From positions 124,001 through 188,000 of the forward strand of contig JHWW01000002.1 in assembly GCA_000621985.1 (NCBI GenBank): a stretch of DNA of 64,000 nt. Direction: 5' to 3'. The notes under the pieces are model-generated. The model saw only the letters and a list, made by a program, of their open reading frames with translations, made no database searches and was not told where the DNA came from. The DNA comes from Lachnospiraceae bacterium V9D3004 (GTDB lineage: Bacteria; Bacillota; Clostridia; Lachnospirales; Lachnospiraceae). Position 1 is the first letter of the stretch, and each line of letters starts with the position of its first letter. The position numbers and the translations under genes were made by a program. Positions 44,523 through 54,552 of the stretch are shown here, piece after piece.

Positions 44523-44658
44523 GTAAACATCCCTCCCCCTATATAGTTTTATACCATATATTAAAAAAATATTCCAGTAGATGCTATCTTAAGAATATCC
44601 TTTCCGTAGAAGGAACCTCCCCCAAACCCTGTAGTCACCGGTATATATAAAATAAGGC

Positions 44659-44688
44659 TTGACTAATTCCTTATTGCGGTGTTAGTAT
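44659..44688 (+). promoter_or_regulatory. Promoter of the T-box-pheS transcript
   Basis: TTGACT (44659-44664), 18 bases, TAGTAT (44683-44688). It sits just upstream of stem I of the T-box leader. Confidence 0.55.
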
Positions 44689-44694
44689 GTGTTC

Positions 44695-44999
44695 CATAAG
44701 CAGTGATGGTGCAAAAGGGACATATAATTCCTTCAGAGAGACGGGATCACGGGCTGGAAGTTCCGTCAGGTTCATTGGTGTCCTTAATTTCACACCGGAG
44801 TTTCGATTCTGAATTCACTTGCCATTAAGTCGGTATGAATAGTAGGAATTGACGTGTCTGCACGTTACGCAGCAAATGAGAGCCTGTATGGACATTTCGA
44901 TGATACAATGATCAACGATGTGAGGTCATATACAGGAATCAGGGTGGTACCGCGATCATATCGTCCCTGACATACGTATGTATGCCGGGGACTTTTTTT
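44695..44999 (+). ncRNA. T-box leader, phenylalanine specifier (TTC)
   Basis: The canonical T-box AGGGTGGTACCGCG is at 44941-44954. It is followed by a terminator hairpin GTCCCTGACATACG (from 44963) with a GCCGGGGAC 3' arm (44984-44992) and TTTTTTT. Stem I includes AGAGAGACGGG and GGCTGGAAG. The specifier loop reads AAT-TTC-ACACCGGAG, giving codon TTC at 44789-44791, which fits the phenylalanyl-tRNA synthetase genes downstream. Uncharged tRNA(Phe) should stabilise the antiterminator and raise pheST expression. The bases before the promoter (44523-44658) hold only the leader of the divergent BrkB gene. Confidence 0.9.
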
Positions 45000-45056
45000 G
45001 TAGCAATAAGCCGGCAAGCGCATATTTAGTCAACAATAATCAGGAGGTTATATACA

Positions 45057-46076
45057 ATGAAAGAAAAGCTTAACAGGATCGTTGAAGAAGCAACTTCGCG
45101 TATTGAGAGCTCGGACAAGCTTGATGTGCTTAATGATATAAGAGTTGCTTATCTTGGAAAAAAGGGAGAGCTTACATCCGTTCTTAAGGGAATGAAGGAT
45201 GTGCTTCCGGAAGACAGGCCAAAGGTCGGTCAGCTTGTAAATGATGCAAGAAAAGCAATTGAAGACAAACTTGAAGAGAAAAAAGCAGCATTTGAGAAGA
45301 AGGTAAGAGAAGATAGGATAAAGGCAGAGACCATCGATGTGACTCTTCCCGGACATAAACCGGTATCCGGACACAAACATCCGAATACGATCGCTCTTGA
45401 CGATGTTGAGAGAATATTCATCGGAATGGGATATGAGGTGGTTGAAGGACCGGAGATCGAATACGACTACTATAATTTTGAAGCGCTTAATATTCCTGCG
45501 AACCACCCTGCAAAGGACGAACAGGATACATTTTATATAAACAGTGATATTGTGCTCAGAACACAGACATCTTCCGTTCAGGTTCATGAGATGGAGAAAG
45601 GAAAACTCCCGATCAGAATGATCGCTCCGGGAAGAGTGTTCAGATCTGATGAGGTTGATGCAACACATTCTCCTTCATTTAACCAGATCGAAGGTCTCGT
45701 AATAGATAAGAACGTTACTTTTGCGGATCTTAAAGGAACACTTGCACAGTTCGCAAAAGATATGTTCGGTGAGGCTACCAAAGTAAGATTCAGACCTCAT
45801 CATTTCCCGTTCACTGAGCCGAGTGCCGAGATGGACGTATCGTGCTTCAAGTGTGGCGGAAGCGGGTGCCGTTTCTGCAAGGGTGAAGGCTGGATCGAGA
45901 TACTTGGATGCGGAATGGTTCATCCGAGAGTGCTTGAGATGCGTGATATAGACTCTGAAGAATATCAGGGATTCGCATTTGGAATCGGACTTGAGAGAAT
46001 AGCCCTTCTCAAATATGAGATAGATGACATGAGATTATTGTATGAAAATGATGTGAGATTCTTGAGTCAGTTTTGA
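45057..46076 (+). CDS. pheS: Phenylalanyl-tRNA synthetase alpha subunit
   Basis: Catalytic subunit of the alpha2-beta2 class II synthetase. An N-terminal coiled-coil arm (about 1-90, NDARKAIEDKLEEKKAAFEKK-type) contacts tRNA. The catalytic domain has HKHPNTIALDDVERIF, FEALNIPANHPAKDEQDTFY (motif 1 region), RMIAPGRVFRSDEVDATH (motif 2) and AFGIGLERIALLKY (motif 3). Length 339 residues. Controlled by the T-box upstream. A 200-base hairpin-rich spacer separates it from pheT. Confidence 0.95.
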   Translation: MKEKLNRIVEEATSRIESSDKLDVLNDIRVAYLGKKGELTSVLKGMKDVLPEDRPKVGQLVNDARKAIEDKLEEKKAAFEKKVREDRIKAETIDVTLPGHKPVSGHKHPNTIALDDVERIFIGMGYEVVEGPEIEYDYYNFEALNIPANHPAKDEQDTFYINSDIVLRTQTSSVQVHEMEKGKLPIRMIAPGRVFRSDEVDATHSPSFNQIEGLVIDKNVTFADLKGTLAQFAKDMFGEATKVRFRPHHFPFTEPSAEMDVSCFKCGGSGCRFCKGEGWIEILGCGMVHPRVLEMRDIDSEEYQGFAFGIGLERIALLKYEIDDMRLLYENDVRFLSQF

Positions 46077-46082
46077 TCATCA

Positions 46083-46233
46083 GTGTCATAACTTACATGA
46101 TCATTTGTGCTCTGCACAAGAATGATCATGTAAGTTAATGACACGCCCCACAATGAGAATGAAGGGATGCGAAGCATCACGGGAATTTGAATTGTGGGTA
46201 GAATTGCGAGAGTGCCCCGGCACGGAGCAATTC
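46083..46233. repeat. Three stacked stem-loops in the pheS-pheT spacer
   Basis: Stem 1: GTGTCAT (46083-46089) and AACTTACATGATCATT (46090-46105) pair with AATGATCATGTAAGTT (46121-46136) and ATGACAC (46138-46144), with TGTGC/GCACA inside, giving about 28 pairs. Stem 2: CCCACAAT (46147-46154) pairs with ATTGTGGG (46191-46198) and encloses GATGC/GCATC. Stem 3: GAATTGC (46201-46207) pairs with GCAATTC (46227-46233) and encloses GTGCC/GGCAC. No T-run follows any stem, so simple termination is unlikely. They may tune pheS versus pheT levels or be an inserted palindromic element. Confidence 0.7.
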
Positions 46234-46284
46234 GTTGATGATAAAAAGTAATGAAAAAGAAAAAATATAAAGGAGAGAATGTAC

Positions 46285-48723
46285 ATGAACACACCATTAT
46301 CGTGGATAAAAGCATATGTACCGGATCTTGAGTGCACTGCACAGGAATATGCCGATGCAATGACACTCACAGGTACCAAGGTAGAAGGATATACAAAACT
46401 TGATGACGGTCTTGAAAAGATAGTTGTCGGTAAGATAGAGAAAGTTGAAAAGCATCCTGACGCTGACAAACTTGTTGTATGTCAGGTTACGATAGATCAG
46501 GATGGAACAAGCGTACAGATCGTTACGGGAGCTTCGAATGTATATGAAGGAGCGCTTGTACCGGTAGTACTTGACGGAGGACGTGTTGCCTGCGATCACT
46601 CCGGTAAGAGAGTGGCTGGAGGCGTTAAGATCAAAAAAGGAAAGCTTCGCGGTGTTGAGTCATTCGGTATGATGTGCTCAATATTCGAGCTTGGTTCAGA
46701 CACCGATATGTATCCGGATGCAGCTGAAGACGGAATATATATATTCAATGATAATCCGGAATACGGAAAGGCCAAACCGGGTGATGATGTTCCTTCACTT
46801 CTCGGACTTCGCGATGTCAATTTTGAATATGAGATCACATCAAACAGAGTTGACTGCTTCTCGGTGGTGGGAATAGCAAGAGAGGCTGCCGCAACATTCA
46901 GAAAGGAATTCAAGCCGCCGGTTGTAACGCCTACCGGAAATGATGAGAAAGCTTCGGATTATATAAGCGTTGAAGTAAAAGATCCGGATCTGTGTCCGAG
47001 ATATATCGCAAGAGTAGTTAAGAATATTAAGATCGCTCCATCGCCTGAATGGATGCAGAGAAGGCTTGCGGCATGCGGGATCAGACCTATTAATAATATA
47101 GTAGACATAACTAACTATGTTATGGAAGAGTATGCACAGCCTATGCATGCATTTGATCTTGATACTATCGAAGATAAGAAAATAATCGTAAGACGCGCAA
47201 AGGAAGGCGAGAAGTTCCAGACACTTGACGGACAGGAAAGAACAATGGATTCAGACATACTCATGATATGTGACGGTAAGAAGCCTGTCGGGATCGCAGG
47301 AATCATGGGTGGAGAGAATTCCAAGATCACCGATAATGTTAAGACGATGTTGTTCGAATCGGCATGTTTTGACGGAACCAACATTCGTCTGTCGGGAAAG
47401 AGACTTGGAATGAGGACAGATGCACAGACCAAGTTCGAGAAAGGACTTGATCCGGAGAATGCAATGGAAGCGATTGACAGGGCCTGCCAGCTCATAGAAG
47501 AACTCGGTGCGGGAGAAGTTGTCGGCGGATGTGTTGATGTGTATAATATTAAGCGTGAACCGGTAACAATAACATATGATGCAGACAGGATCAACAGACT
47601 TCTCGGAACCGATATAAGCGAAGATGACATGGTATCATATTTTGAGATGGCATGTCTTGAAGTAGATAAGAATAAGAAGACCGTAACAGTTCCCACATGG
47701 AGACAGGACGTGTTAAGACTTGCCGATCTTGCGGAAGAGGTAGCGCGTTTCTACGGATATGATAATATTCCGACCACACTTCCACAGGGTGAGGCTACTG
47801 CAGGCGGTTTGTCATATAAGTTAAGAATTGAATCAATTGCAAGAACTGCTGCCGAATATCTTGGTTTCTGTGAAGCAAGCACCTACTCGTTCGAGAGTCC
47901 GAAGGTATTCGACAGATTAAGGATAGCCGAAGATGATCCGGTAAGACAGACCGTGGTCATATCCAATCCACTCGGAGAAGATTACAGTATAATGAGAACG
48001 CTTACGCTCGGTGGAATGCTTACATCTCTTTCAACAAATTACAACAGACGTAATAAGAATGTAAGATTATATGAGATGGCGAATATATATGTACCTAAGA
48101 GTCTTCCGGTTACCGAACTTCCAAATGAGTACATGCAGATGACTTTCGGAATGTACGGCGGTTGCGATTTCTATGACCTTAAGGGTATAATGGAATCAGT
48201 AGTGGACAAATGTGGCATAAGAAAGCACCTTGAATATGTGTCGGATGCAGGAAGAAACTATTTTCATCCGGGTCGTCAGGCAGACATTATATATGACGGA
48301 AAAACAATAGGTTTCCTCGGTGAAGTACATCCGGAAGTTATGGAAAATTATGGAATAAAAGAAAAAACTTATGTCGGAGTGCTTGACATGAGGTTCATTG
48401 TTGAGTATTCTGATTTTAGCACAAAATTTAAAGGACTGCCAAAATATCCTGCTGTAACAAGGGATATCAGCCTGATAATGGATAAGAGCGTACAGGCAGG
48501 AAGCATTGAGGCTATCATCCATGAAAAGGCCGGCAAGCTTATGGAACAGTGTGAGTTGTTTGACATATATGAAGGAGACAGGATCGGTCCCGACAAGAAG
48601 TCTCTCGCATATTCGATACGCTTCAGAGCGGCAGACAGAACACTCGAAGACAAGGATGTCAACACTATAATGGATAAGATAATTGAAGCACTTAAGGATA
48701 AAGGTATAGCACTTAGATCATAG
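46285..48723 (+). CDS. pheT: Phenylalanyl-tRNA synthetase beta subunit
   Basis: An 812-residue subunit that binds tRNA and edits mischarged Tyr. Domain order is: an N-terminal EMAP/tRNA-binding-like domain (about 40-150, VGKIEKVEKHPDADKLVVCQV), B3/B4 editing region (about 200-400), B5 (about 400-475), core catalytic-like domain, and the C-terminal FDX-ACB anticodon-binding domain (about 715-810, FKGLPKYPAVTRDISLIM). Start 46285 is chosen because AGGAGAG is about eight bases away; ATG 46279 is too close. Confidence 0.95.
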   Translation: MNTPLSWIKAYVPDLECTAQEYADAMTLTGTKVEGYTKLDDGLEKIVVGKIEKVEKHPDADKLVVCQVTIDQDGTSVQIVTGASNVYEGALVPVVLDGGRVACDHSGKRVAGGVKIKKGKLRGVESFGMMCSIFELGSDTDMYPDAAEDGIYIFNDNPEYGKAKPGDDVPSLLGLRDVNFEYEITSNRVDCFSVVGIAREAAATFRKEFKPPVVTPTGNDEKASDYISVEVKDPDLCPRYIARVVKNIKIAPSPEWMQRRLAACGIRPINNIVDITNYVMEEYAQPMHAFDLDTIEDKKIIVRRAKEGEKFQTLDGQERTMDSDILMICDGKKPVGIAGIMGGENSKITDNVKTMLFESACFDGTNIRLSGKRLGMRTDAQTKFEKGLDPENAMEAIDRACQLIEELGAGEVVGGCVDVYNIKREPVTITYDADRINRLLGTDISEDDMVSYFEMACLEVDKNKKTVTVPTWRQDVLRLADLAEEVARFYGYDNIPTTLPQGEATAGGLSYKLRIESIARTAAEYLGFCEASTYSFESPKVFDRLRIAEDDPVRQTVVISNPLGEDYSIMRTLTLGGMLTSLSTNYNRRNKNVRLYEMANIYVPKSLPVTELPNEYMQMTFGMYGGCDFYDLKGIMESVVDKCGIRKHLEYVSDAGRNYFHPGRQADIIYDGKTIGFLGEVHPEVMENYGIKEKTYVGVLDMRFIVEYSDFSTKFKGLPKYPAVTRDISLIMDKSVQAGSIEAIIHEKAGKLMEQCELFDIYEGDRIGPDKKSLAYSIRFRAADRTLEDKDVNTIMDKIIEALKDKGIALRS

Positions 48724-48800
48724 ACATTTTGAAAATAACCTGCCGACATTAATAACAGGAATGCTCATGTATCTTTTCTGTGTGATTTTTGGAGGAATAT

Positions 48801-51317
48801 ATGGATAGATGCATAGTAGTTAACGATTTTCATTTTGATAACTACGACATAATATGTGAATTTGAGCCCACGCCGGATAAAAAACCGGTGGGGGCTTATT
48901 TGAGTGATATAAGGAACCCCGGAAGGTTCGATGATATAGTATTTGATTACGGTGACGAGGATGACGGAGTAGCAAGATTCATGATAAGACTCAGTTCAAC
49001 CGAACTGACTTTCGGAACATGGACGCTCCGGTTTATTTTAGATGACGGAAGTGAATGTCCCGCGTCATTCAGGAATGAGAAGAACCCTTACAAGACCGCA
49101 AGACTTATAGAATTAAGCAGTACGAAGATGGTATTTAATCCTGACGGAAAGATATATTATATGGGCGTCATTGATGGTGAATCCCATTTTGCTATAAGAA
49201 AGATCCGTTACGTATCGAAGCTTGTCAGGAAAGAAGCCGTTGTGGTCAATGATTTTGAAGAAGACGAGCTTAATGTAAAGTTTGATGCCAAGGTTGCGGA
49301 GAGAGGAAGTATCAAGCAGGCCGAGATATGGCTGTGGAGTATGGCTCTTAAGAGAGTTAAGAGAATTCCCGTTCCGGTCGGTGATATCAAGAAGAAAAAG
49401 ATCATTGATCTTGATCTTGATCCTTGCCTTGAATTGTTTGACAAGGCAATATCTGGTAGATTGTGGAAGATTTTTCTTGTGTTCAATTCAAGAGGACTTC
49501 TTCATGTATCAAGACTCGAGATGAGAGATCTTGATCAGACCGATAAGAAAAGTATATATTACAGTGATTTTGATGAGGAAGACAGATATATATTGTCTTA
49601 TCCGGTGAAAGTACCCGGAGAGAAGAAGAGCAACTGGGTATTCCAGCTGTATTTTAATAATCACGGAGAATTGTGTGCCAAATTTGTGCCTCGTGACCAG
49701 ATGTACATCAATATGTACAGATGCATGATACAGAGCTTCAAGCTTCACAGAGGCTGCATGAACATGACGTTGTATTACAACAGGGATGAATTCACGGATC
49801 ACAGACTTATATTAAGATACTGTCCTGAGAATTCGGAGGATGAAGCAGTCGAGTATGAATTCAAGGTAGTAAGGAAGAAGAGCTATGTAATTGGCATTAA
49901 AGTTGAATACTGTCTTGATTTTTCGGAAGTTGACTGGAAGCCGTTAAAGTACGAGCTGCTTGTCAAATGTAAGAAGAAAAAAGAGAATTATGAATATGAA
50001 TTCAAGACGATGGGTAAGAATGACAAGTTTTACAGTTGTCTTTCGAAAGTATATTCAAATGCGTATTTTGCAAAGAACGGAATGTGTGTGTTCGTTTCCG
50101 AGAATACAGGCTATAAGATAATTTTCGAATGCAGAAAGCGTCACGAGTATGATTCGCTCAGATACAGATTTAATGAGTTTATGGCATCATTTCTGTATAA
50201 TATGAGCACGATCGCATCACGTAATGACAAATATCTGATGTTTTATGAGAAGTTCTGTACTGAAGCGCAGGATAATTCGTATTACATGTTTGAATATCTG
50301 ATGGAGAACGAGCCGGAGAATTACAAGCCTGTATATGTTATTGAGAAGAGTCAGAGCAAATATAAAGAGCTTAAGGAATTATACGGTAAAAATGTAGTGC
50401 CGTTCATGAGTATTAGGCATCTTCTCTATATTCAGCGTGCAGCAGCATTCGTATCGACGGATTCGATAAGGCATTGCTACAAATGGAGATCCGGAAGTTC
50501 AAAGATCCTTCGCATGATCATTGATAAGAAATTCGTGTTCTTACAGCACGGTGTGCTCGGATTTAAGAGAGTTGATTATATTTATGGAAAACAGTTTTCG
50601 AACAAAGCCGATCTGTTCATATCTTCTTCCGAATACGAGAAGAAGCTTATATACAAATGGTTCGGATATGACATGGATGAGATCGCGGTCACGGGCCTTG
50701 CAAGATGGGATAAGCTCGTATCAGCGCCAAGCGATCCGCCGGTGATATTCTATATGCCTACATGGCGTAAGTGGATCAATGAAGAGATCGAGAGAGAAGA
50801 ATTCATAAAAACCGAATATTTTAACGAATATTCGAAGATACTTGCTTCAAAGGAACTTGCGGATATTCTTGAGAAGTCGGGAGTAAAGCTTGTATTCTGC
50901 ATGCATCCGAAGTTCAGACAGTTTGATGAGTGCATCGAGAAATACGGAAACAATATATCGATATTTGACTACAATTCGTGTAATATCAATGAGATGCTCA
51001 TGAAGTGCAATCTGTTCATCACCGATTATTCGAGTGCAGCGTGGGATGTGTATTACATGGACAAGCCGGTTCTCTTTTACCAGTTTGATGTAGACAAATA
51101 TATTGAGAATCAGGGTGCTTACGTAAATCTCGAAAAGACAAAGTTCGGTGACAGGGTTACTGATTTTGATTCATTCATTGAATGCATCAGACAAAACATA
51201 GAAAACGGTTTTGTATATGATCACAGCAATGATAAGATCAATGAGGACTATATCCCGGTAAAGGGAACCAGCCACAGACAGCTTATTTTCGATGAAATAA
51301 TGAAATTATTGTCATGA
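48801..51317 (+). CDS. CDP-glycerol glycerophosphotransferase family protein with large N-terminal extension
   Basis: An 838-residue protein with no obvious membrane helix. Residues about 1-430 are a charged, beta-rich region of unknown function. The C-terminal half (about 480-838) is the TagB/TagF-type domain that adds glycerol- or ribitol-phosphate from a CDP-polyol. Its markers are FLQHGVLGFKRV (catalytic His, about 583), FYMPTWRKW, FCMHPKFRQ (second His) and ITDYSSAAWDVYYMDKPV (about 740). It opens the surface-polymer locus with GGAGG (48791-48795); the TTG at 48789 is rejected. A separate promoter follows it. Confidence 0.82.
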   Translation: MDRCIVVNDFHFDNYDIICEFEPTPDKKPVGAYLSDIRNPGRFDDIVFDYGDEDDGVARFMIRLSSTELTFGTWTLRFILDDGSECPASFRNEKNPYKTARLIELSSTKMVFNPDGKIYYMGVIDGESHFAIRKIRYVSKLVRKEAVVVNDFEEDELNVKFDAKVAERGSIKQAEIWLWSMALKRVKRIPVPVGDIKKKKIIDLDLDPCLELFDKAISGRLWKIFLVFNSRGLLHVSRLEMRDLDQTDKKSIYYSDFDEEDRYILSYPVKVPGEKKSNWVFQLYFNNHGELCAKFVPRDQMYINMYRCMIQSFKLHRGCMNMTLYYNRDEFTDHRLILRYCPENSEDEAVEYEFKVVRKKSYVIGIKVEYCLDFSEVDWKPLKYELLVKCKKKKENYEYEFKTMGKNDKFYSCLSKVYSNAYFAKNGMCVFVSENTGYKIIFECRKRHEYDSLRYRFNEFMASFLYNMSTIASRNDKYLMFYEKFCTEAQDNSYYMFEYLMENEPENYKPVYVIEKSQSKYKELKELYGKNVVPFMSIRHLLYIQRAAAFVSTDSIRHCYKWRSGSSKILRMIIDKKFVFLQHGVLGFKRVDYIYGKQFSNKADLFISSSEYEKKLIYKWFGYDMDEIAVTGLARWDKLVSAPSDPPVIFYMPTWRKWINEEIEREEFIKTEYFNEYSKILASKELADILEKSGVKLVFCMHPKFRQFDECIEKYGNNISIFDYNSCNINEMLMKCNLFITDYSSAAWDVYYMDKPVLFYQFDVDKYIENQGAYVNLEKTKFGDRVTDFDSFIECIRQNIENGFVYDHSNDKINEDYIPVKGTSHRQLIFDEIMKLLS

Positions 51318-51318
51318 T

Positions 51319-51347
51319 TTGACTTCGATAGGCATTATTGCTATAAT
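51319..51347 (+). promoter_or_regulatory. Strong promoter of the main teichoic-acid-like operon
   Basis: TTGACT (51319-51324), exactly 17 bases, TATAAT (51342-51347). It begins directly after the stop codon of the first TagF-like gene and lies 54 bases before the next start, dividing the locus into two transcripts. Confidence 0.72.
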
Positions 51348-51401
51348 TGTGCATGGTTTGTTTTTGAGTGATCCGTTTTTAGATAGTTAGGGGGATATGA
51401 G

Positions 51402-53684
51402 TTGTTGATTAGTGTCGTGGTTCCTTATCATGGTGAACAGGTATATCTGAAGGACTGCCTTGATGGTATGGCAGAGCAGGTTTACAAGGATATAGAAGTG
51501 ATCGTGGTTGCATCCGGTGTTGATATTCCGGAGGAACTGATAAATGAATATAAAAACCGTGTGAACATTAACTGTATCGGTATAGAAGCAGAGAGTGTAT
51601 CGGCTGCCCGTAATGCCGGAATGGATAAGGCATCGGGAGATTATGTATGTTTTGTTGACTGTGATGATTATCTTGATGTTAAATTTTTAGATAAGCTTAA
51701 GGCTATGGCAGAACAGTCAGACTGTGATATGGTATTCGGAAGGATCATTCATACATGGTACAGAAGAGATATATATCTTGAAAAGGTAAATGAACTTGAA
51801 GCCGACGATGATGAAGGTGGCAATTACGAAGATGAAGATGAAGATAAAGACTCGGACGAGACTGCGACCGGGTATTTCTTCGGGGTCGAAAAAGGGGATT
51901 CCGAAGAAGTTATACGTGACAAAAAGAAATATGCATGCGGCCGTTATATGATATCCAAGCGCAAAAAGTACAATACGGTCACTGTACTTAGTTGCATATT
52001 TAAGTTGTCATTTTTAAAGGAGAATAATATAAGATTTGATGAGGAGCTTCTATATTACTCGGATGTTCCTTTTTTGTGCAGGGTAATAGACAAGGCATAT
52101 TCCGTTGACGGAGATAAGGAAGCGGAATATATCAAGAGATATCATAACGATCCGATCCATCTGCCTTCACTTCTTCAGACTGCGGGTAAGGATGACTTTA
52201 ACAACAAGATCAGATCCTATGATATTGCGGTAAGAGATATCGACCGGGCAGGCAATGTGAGGTTTCGCCTCGACAGAAAGCTGTTACATTATTTTTCCAC
52301 GGAGATCGCACCTGCAATACGTAAAAATGAAGACAAAGCGTGGCGTAAGAAGAGAATGCCGGTGATCAGGGAGAAGATCATGGCAATGGATGATGCCACG
52401 ATAAAAAGTGTGGGTCGTTATAAGAAAAAACTTGTTAAGGCACTCATTGATGATGACCTTAAGAAACTGTGCAAATTATCCGGAAGGCGCAATCTTCGCA
52501 ACTGGATACGTGCGCTTATTTTAAAGCCGAAGAGGGGAATGCGCATAAAGGAATATCTGTACAGACACAGATTTACCTCGCAGCCTGTACTTGATAATGT
52601 TGTATTTTTGGAGAGCTTCTTCGGAAAGAGTTATTCGGACAGTCCGAAGTATATCTTTGAAAAGTTGAATGAGATGTATCCCGGAAGATTTGAATATGTA
52701 TGGGTTCTTGATAAAAAGAGAAAACTCCCTTACCCCGCAAAGCAGGTTAAGAGATTTAGCGTAGGATATTTTAAATATCTGGGAAGAAGCAAATATATCG
52801 TATTCAACAGCAGACAGCCGAAGTATTTTGTCAAGAGGAAAGGAAATGTATTCCTTGAGACATGGCACGGTACGCCGTTAAAGAAACTTGTATTTGATAT
52901 TGAAGAAGTAGTAAGCGCTTCACCTACCTATAAGAGGAATTTTTATATACAGTCGCGTTCATGGGATTATCTTGTGTCTGCAAACGGTTTTTCTTCGGAG
53001 GTGTTCAGAAGAGCGTTCGTATATGACAAGCCGCTTCTTGAATTCGGCTATCCGAGGAATGATATACTTCATTCGGATAACAAAGAGGAACTTGCGGAAA
53101 AGATCAAAGATAAGACAGGCATCAGAAAGGATCGCAAAGTTATACTTTACGCTCCGACATGGCGTGATGATGAATATTATGACCATGGAAAATATAAGTT
53201 CAGCCTTCATCTTGATCTGAAGCTAATGAAAGAAAAGCTCGGTGATGAATATGTTGTACTCCTTCGTACGCATTATTTCATTGCGGATTATCTTGATGTA
53301 AGGGATCTCGACGGATTCGTATACAATATGTCAAGATATGATGATATTGCCGAGTTATATCTGATATCCGATATACTTGTTACGGATTATTCATCGGTGT
53401 TCTTTGATTATGCCAACTTAAGAAGACCTATGTTGTTCTATACATATGACCTTGACAAGTACAGGGATGTTATCAGAGGATTTTACATTGATATGAAGAA
53501 AGAACTTCCCGGACCGTTACTTTTCACCACAGAGGAAATTATTGATTCAATAAAAAATATTGAAGAAGTATCTGCCGGATATACCGATGTCTATGATACA
53601 TTCTATGAGAAATACTGCGGCTGGGAAGACGGACATGCCACAGAGAATTGTATCAAGGAAGTATTCGGCAATAAGGAAAAATAA
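51402..53684 (+). CDS. Fused GT2 glycosyltransferase / CDP-glycerol glycerophosphotransferase (copy A)
   Basis: A 760-residue bifunctional enzyme. Residues about 1-230 are a GT-A fold family 2 glycosyltransferase (SVVVPYHGEQVYLKDCLDGM, AARNAGMDKASGDYVCFVD, metal-binding DCDDYLD at about 86). An unusual acidic run of Asp/Glu (about 128-150) is inserted in it. A basic middle leads to the TagF domain (about 400-750): ETWHGTPLKKL (about 487), GYPRNDIL, LYAPTWRDDEYY, LRTHYF and VTDYSSVFFDYANLRRPM (about 661). The start is TTG 51402 behind AGGGGGAT, since the upstream ATG at 51397 stops after three codons. Closely resembles the gene at 55744. Confidence 0.87.
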   Translation: MLISVVVPYHGEQVYLKDCLDGMAEQVYKDIEVIVVASGVDIPEELINEYKNRVNINCIGIEAESVSAARNAGMDKASGDYVCFVDCDDYLDVKFLDKLKAMAEQSDCDMVFGRIIHTWYRRDIYLEKVNELEADDDEGGNYEDEDEDKDSDETATGYFFGVEKGDSEEVIRDKKKYACGRYMISKRKKYNTVTVLSCIFKLSFLKENNIRFDEELLYYSDVPFLCRVIDKAYSVDGDKEAEYIKRYHNDPIHLPSLLQTAGKDDFNNKIRSYDIAVRDIDRAGNVRFRLDRKLLHYFSTEIAPAIRKNEDKAWRKKRMPVIREKIMAMDDATIKSVGRYKKKLVKALIDDDLKKLCKLSGRRNLRNWIRALILKPKRGMRIKEYLYRHRFTSQPVLDNVVFLESFFGKSYSDSPKYIFEKLNEMYPGRFEYVWVLDKKRKLPYPAKQVKRFSVGYFKYLGRSKYIVFNSRQPKYFVKRKGNVFLETWHGTPLKKLVFDIEEVVSASPTYKRNFYIQSRSWDYLVSANGFSSEVFRRAFVYDKPLLEFGYPRNDILHSDNKEELAEKIKDKTGIRKDRKVILYAPTWRDDEYYDHGKYKFSLHLDLKLMKEKLGDEYVVLLRTHYFIADYLDVRDLDGFVYNMSRYDDIAELYLISDILVTDYSSVFFDYANLRRPMLFYTYDLDKYRDVIRGFYIDMKKELPGPLLFTTEEIIDSIKNIEEVSAGYTDVYDTFYEKYCGWEDGHATENCIKEVFGNKEK

Positions 53685-53721
53685 TAACACTGTTTCAATC
53701 ATATAACTTTGGAGAGAATAT

Positions 53722-54522
53722 ATGGCAAAAAAAGGTAACCGCATTATCACGAATTTTAAAAAATACAGATATCTTTTGTCACAGCTGGTACTTAAAGATA
53801 TCAAATTAAAATACAGACGTTCATATCTTGGAATCGTGTGGACGCTTATAGAGCCGTTGCTTACGATGATCGTACTGACAATGGTGTTTTCGGCATTCCT
53901 TGGAAGAAACGGTGTTGCCGATAACCTTCCCTTCCCGCTTTATATACTTGCCGGAAGACTTTTATATTCATTTTTCAGCGGTGCCACAAAGGGTGCCATG
54001 AAGTCCATAAGAAGTAATGCGGCTATGATCAAGAAAGTATATGTTCCGAAATACATGTATCCGCTTGCATCGATATTATCCAATTTCCTGATATTCCTTA
54101 TATCGCTTATCGTTCTTTTCGGAGTTGCGGTTGCGCTTAAAGTTACACCGACATGGTGGATGGTAATGGGTATAATTCCGATCATACAGCTTTTGCTCAT
54201 ATGTATCGGAGTGGGACTTGTCCTTGCGACTTTGTCGGTATTCTTCAGAGATCTTGAGTATCTTTGGGGTGTTGCGCTCATGCTTATTATGTATACATGC
54301 GCGATATTCTACGAAGCGGAGAGGTTGTATAAGAGCGGTTACGGACTGTTGCTTGATGTCAATCCGATATACGGAGTTATACGTAATTTCAGAAATTGCC
54401 TGAGCGGCGCAGGATTTCATGTGCCCTCGTTAATATATTGTACCGCGTTTGGAGTTGTATCAATCGTGATCGGTGCATTTTTGTTCTATAAGAAACAGGA
54501 TGACTTCATCCTTAATCTTTAA
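53722..54522 (+). CDS. tagG: ABC-2 type polysaccharide/teichoic acid export permease (TagG-like)
   Basis: A 266-residue membrane protein with six predicted helices. The N-terminal RYLLSQLVLKDIKLKYRRSY and LGIVWTLIEPLLTMIVL are hallmarks of the TagG/Wzm/KpsM export permeases. With the adjacent ATPase it should flip an undecaprenyl-linked polymer across the membrane. It is followed by tagH with 30 bases between stop and chosen start. Gene symbol by analogy; O-antigen-type Wzm is the nearest alternative. Confidence 0.88.
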   Translation: MAKKGNRIITNFKKYRYLLSQLVLKDIKLKYRRSYLGIVWTLIEPLLTMIVLTMVFSAFLGRNGVADNLPFPLYILAGRLLYSFFSGATKGAMKSIRSNAAMIKKVYVPKYMYPLASILSNFLIFLISLIVLFGVAVALKVTPTWWMVMGIIPIIQLLLICIGVGLVLATLSVFFRDLEYLWGVALMLIMYTCAIFYEAERLYKSGYGLLLDVNPIYGVIRNFRNCLSGAGFHVPSLIYCTAFGVVSIVIGAFLFYKKQDDFILNL

Positions 54523-54552
54523 TTGTTTAGCTTGTTTGATTGGAGTGAAGAT

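Noticed and set aside
45048-45668. 206-codon minus-strand frame over pheS
   Set aside because: Antisense to strongly conserved synthetase sequence; the Cys/Phe/His-rich translation matches no family and there is no start signal.
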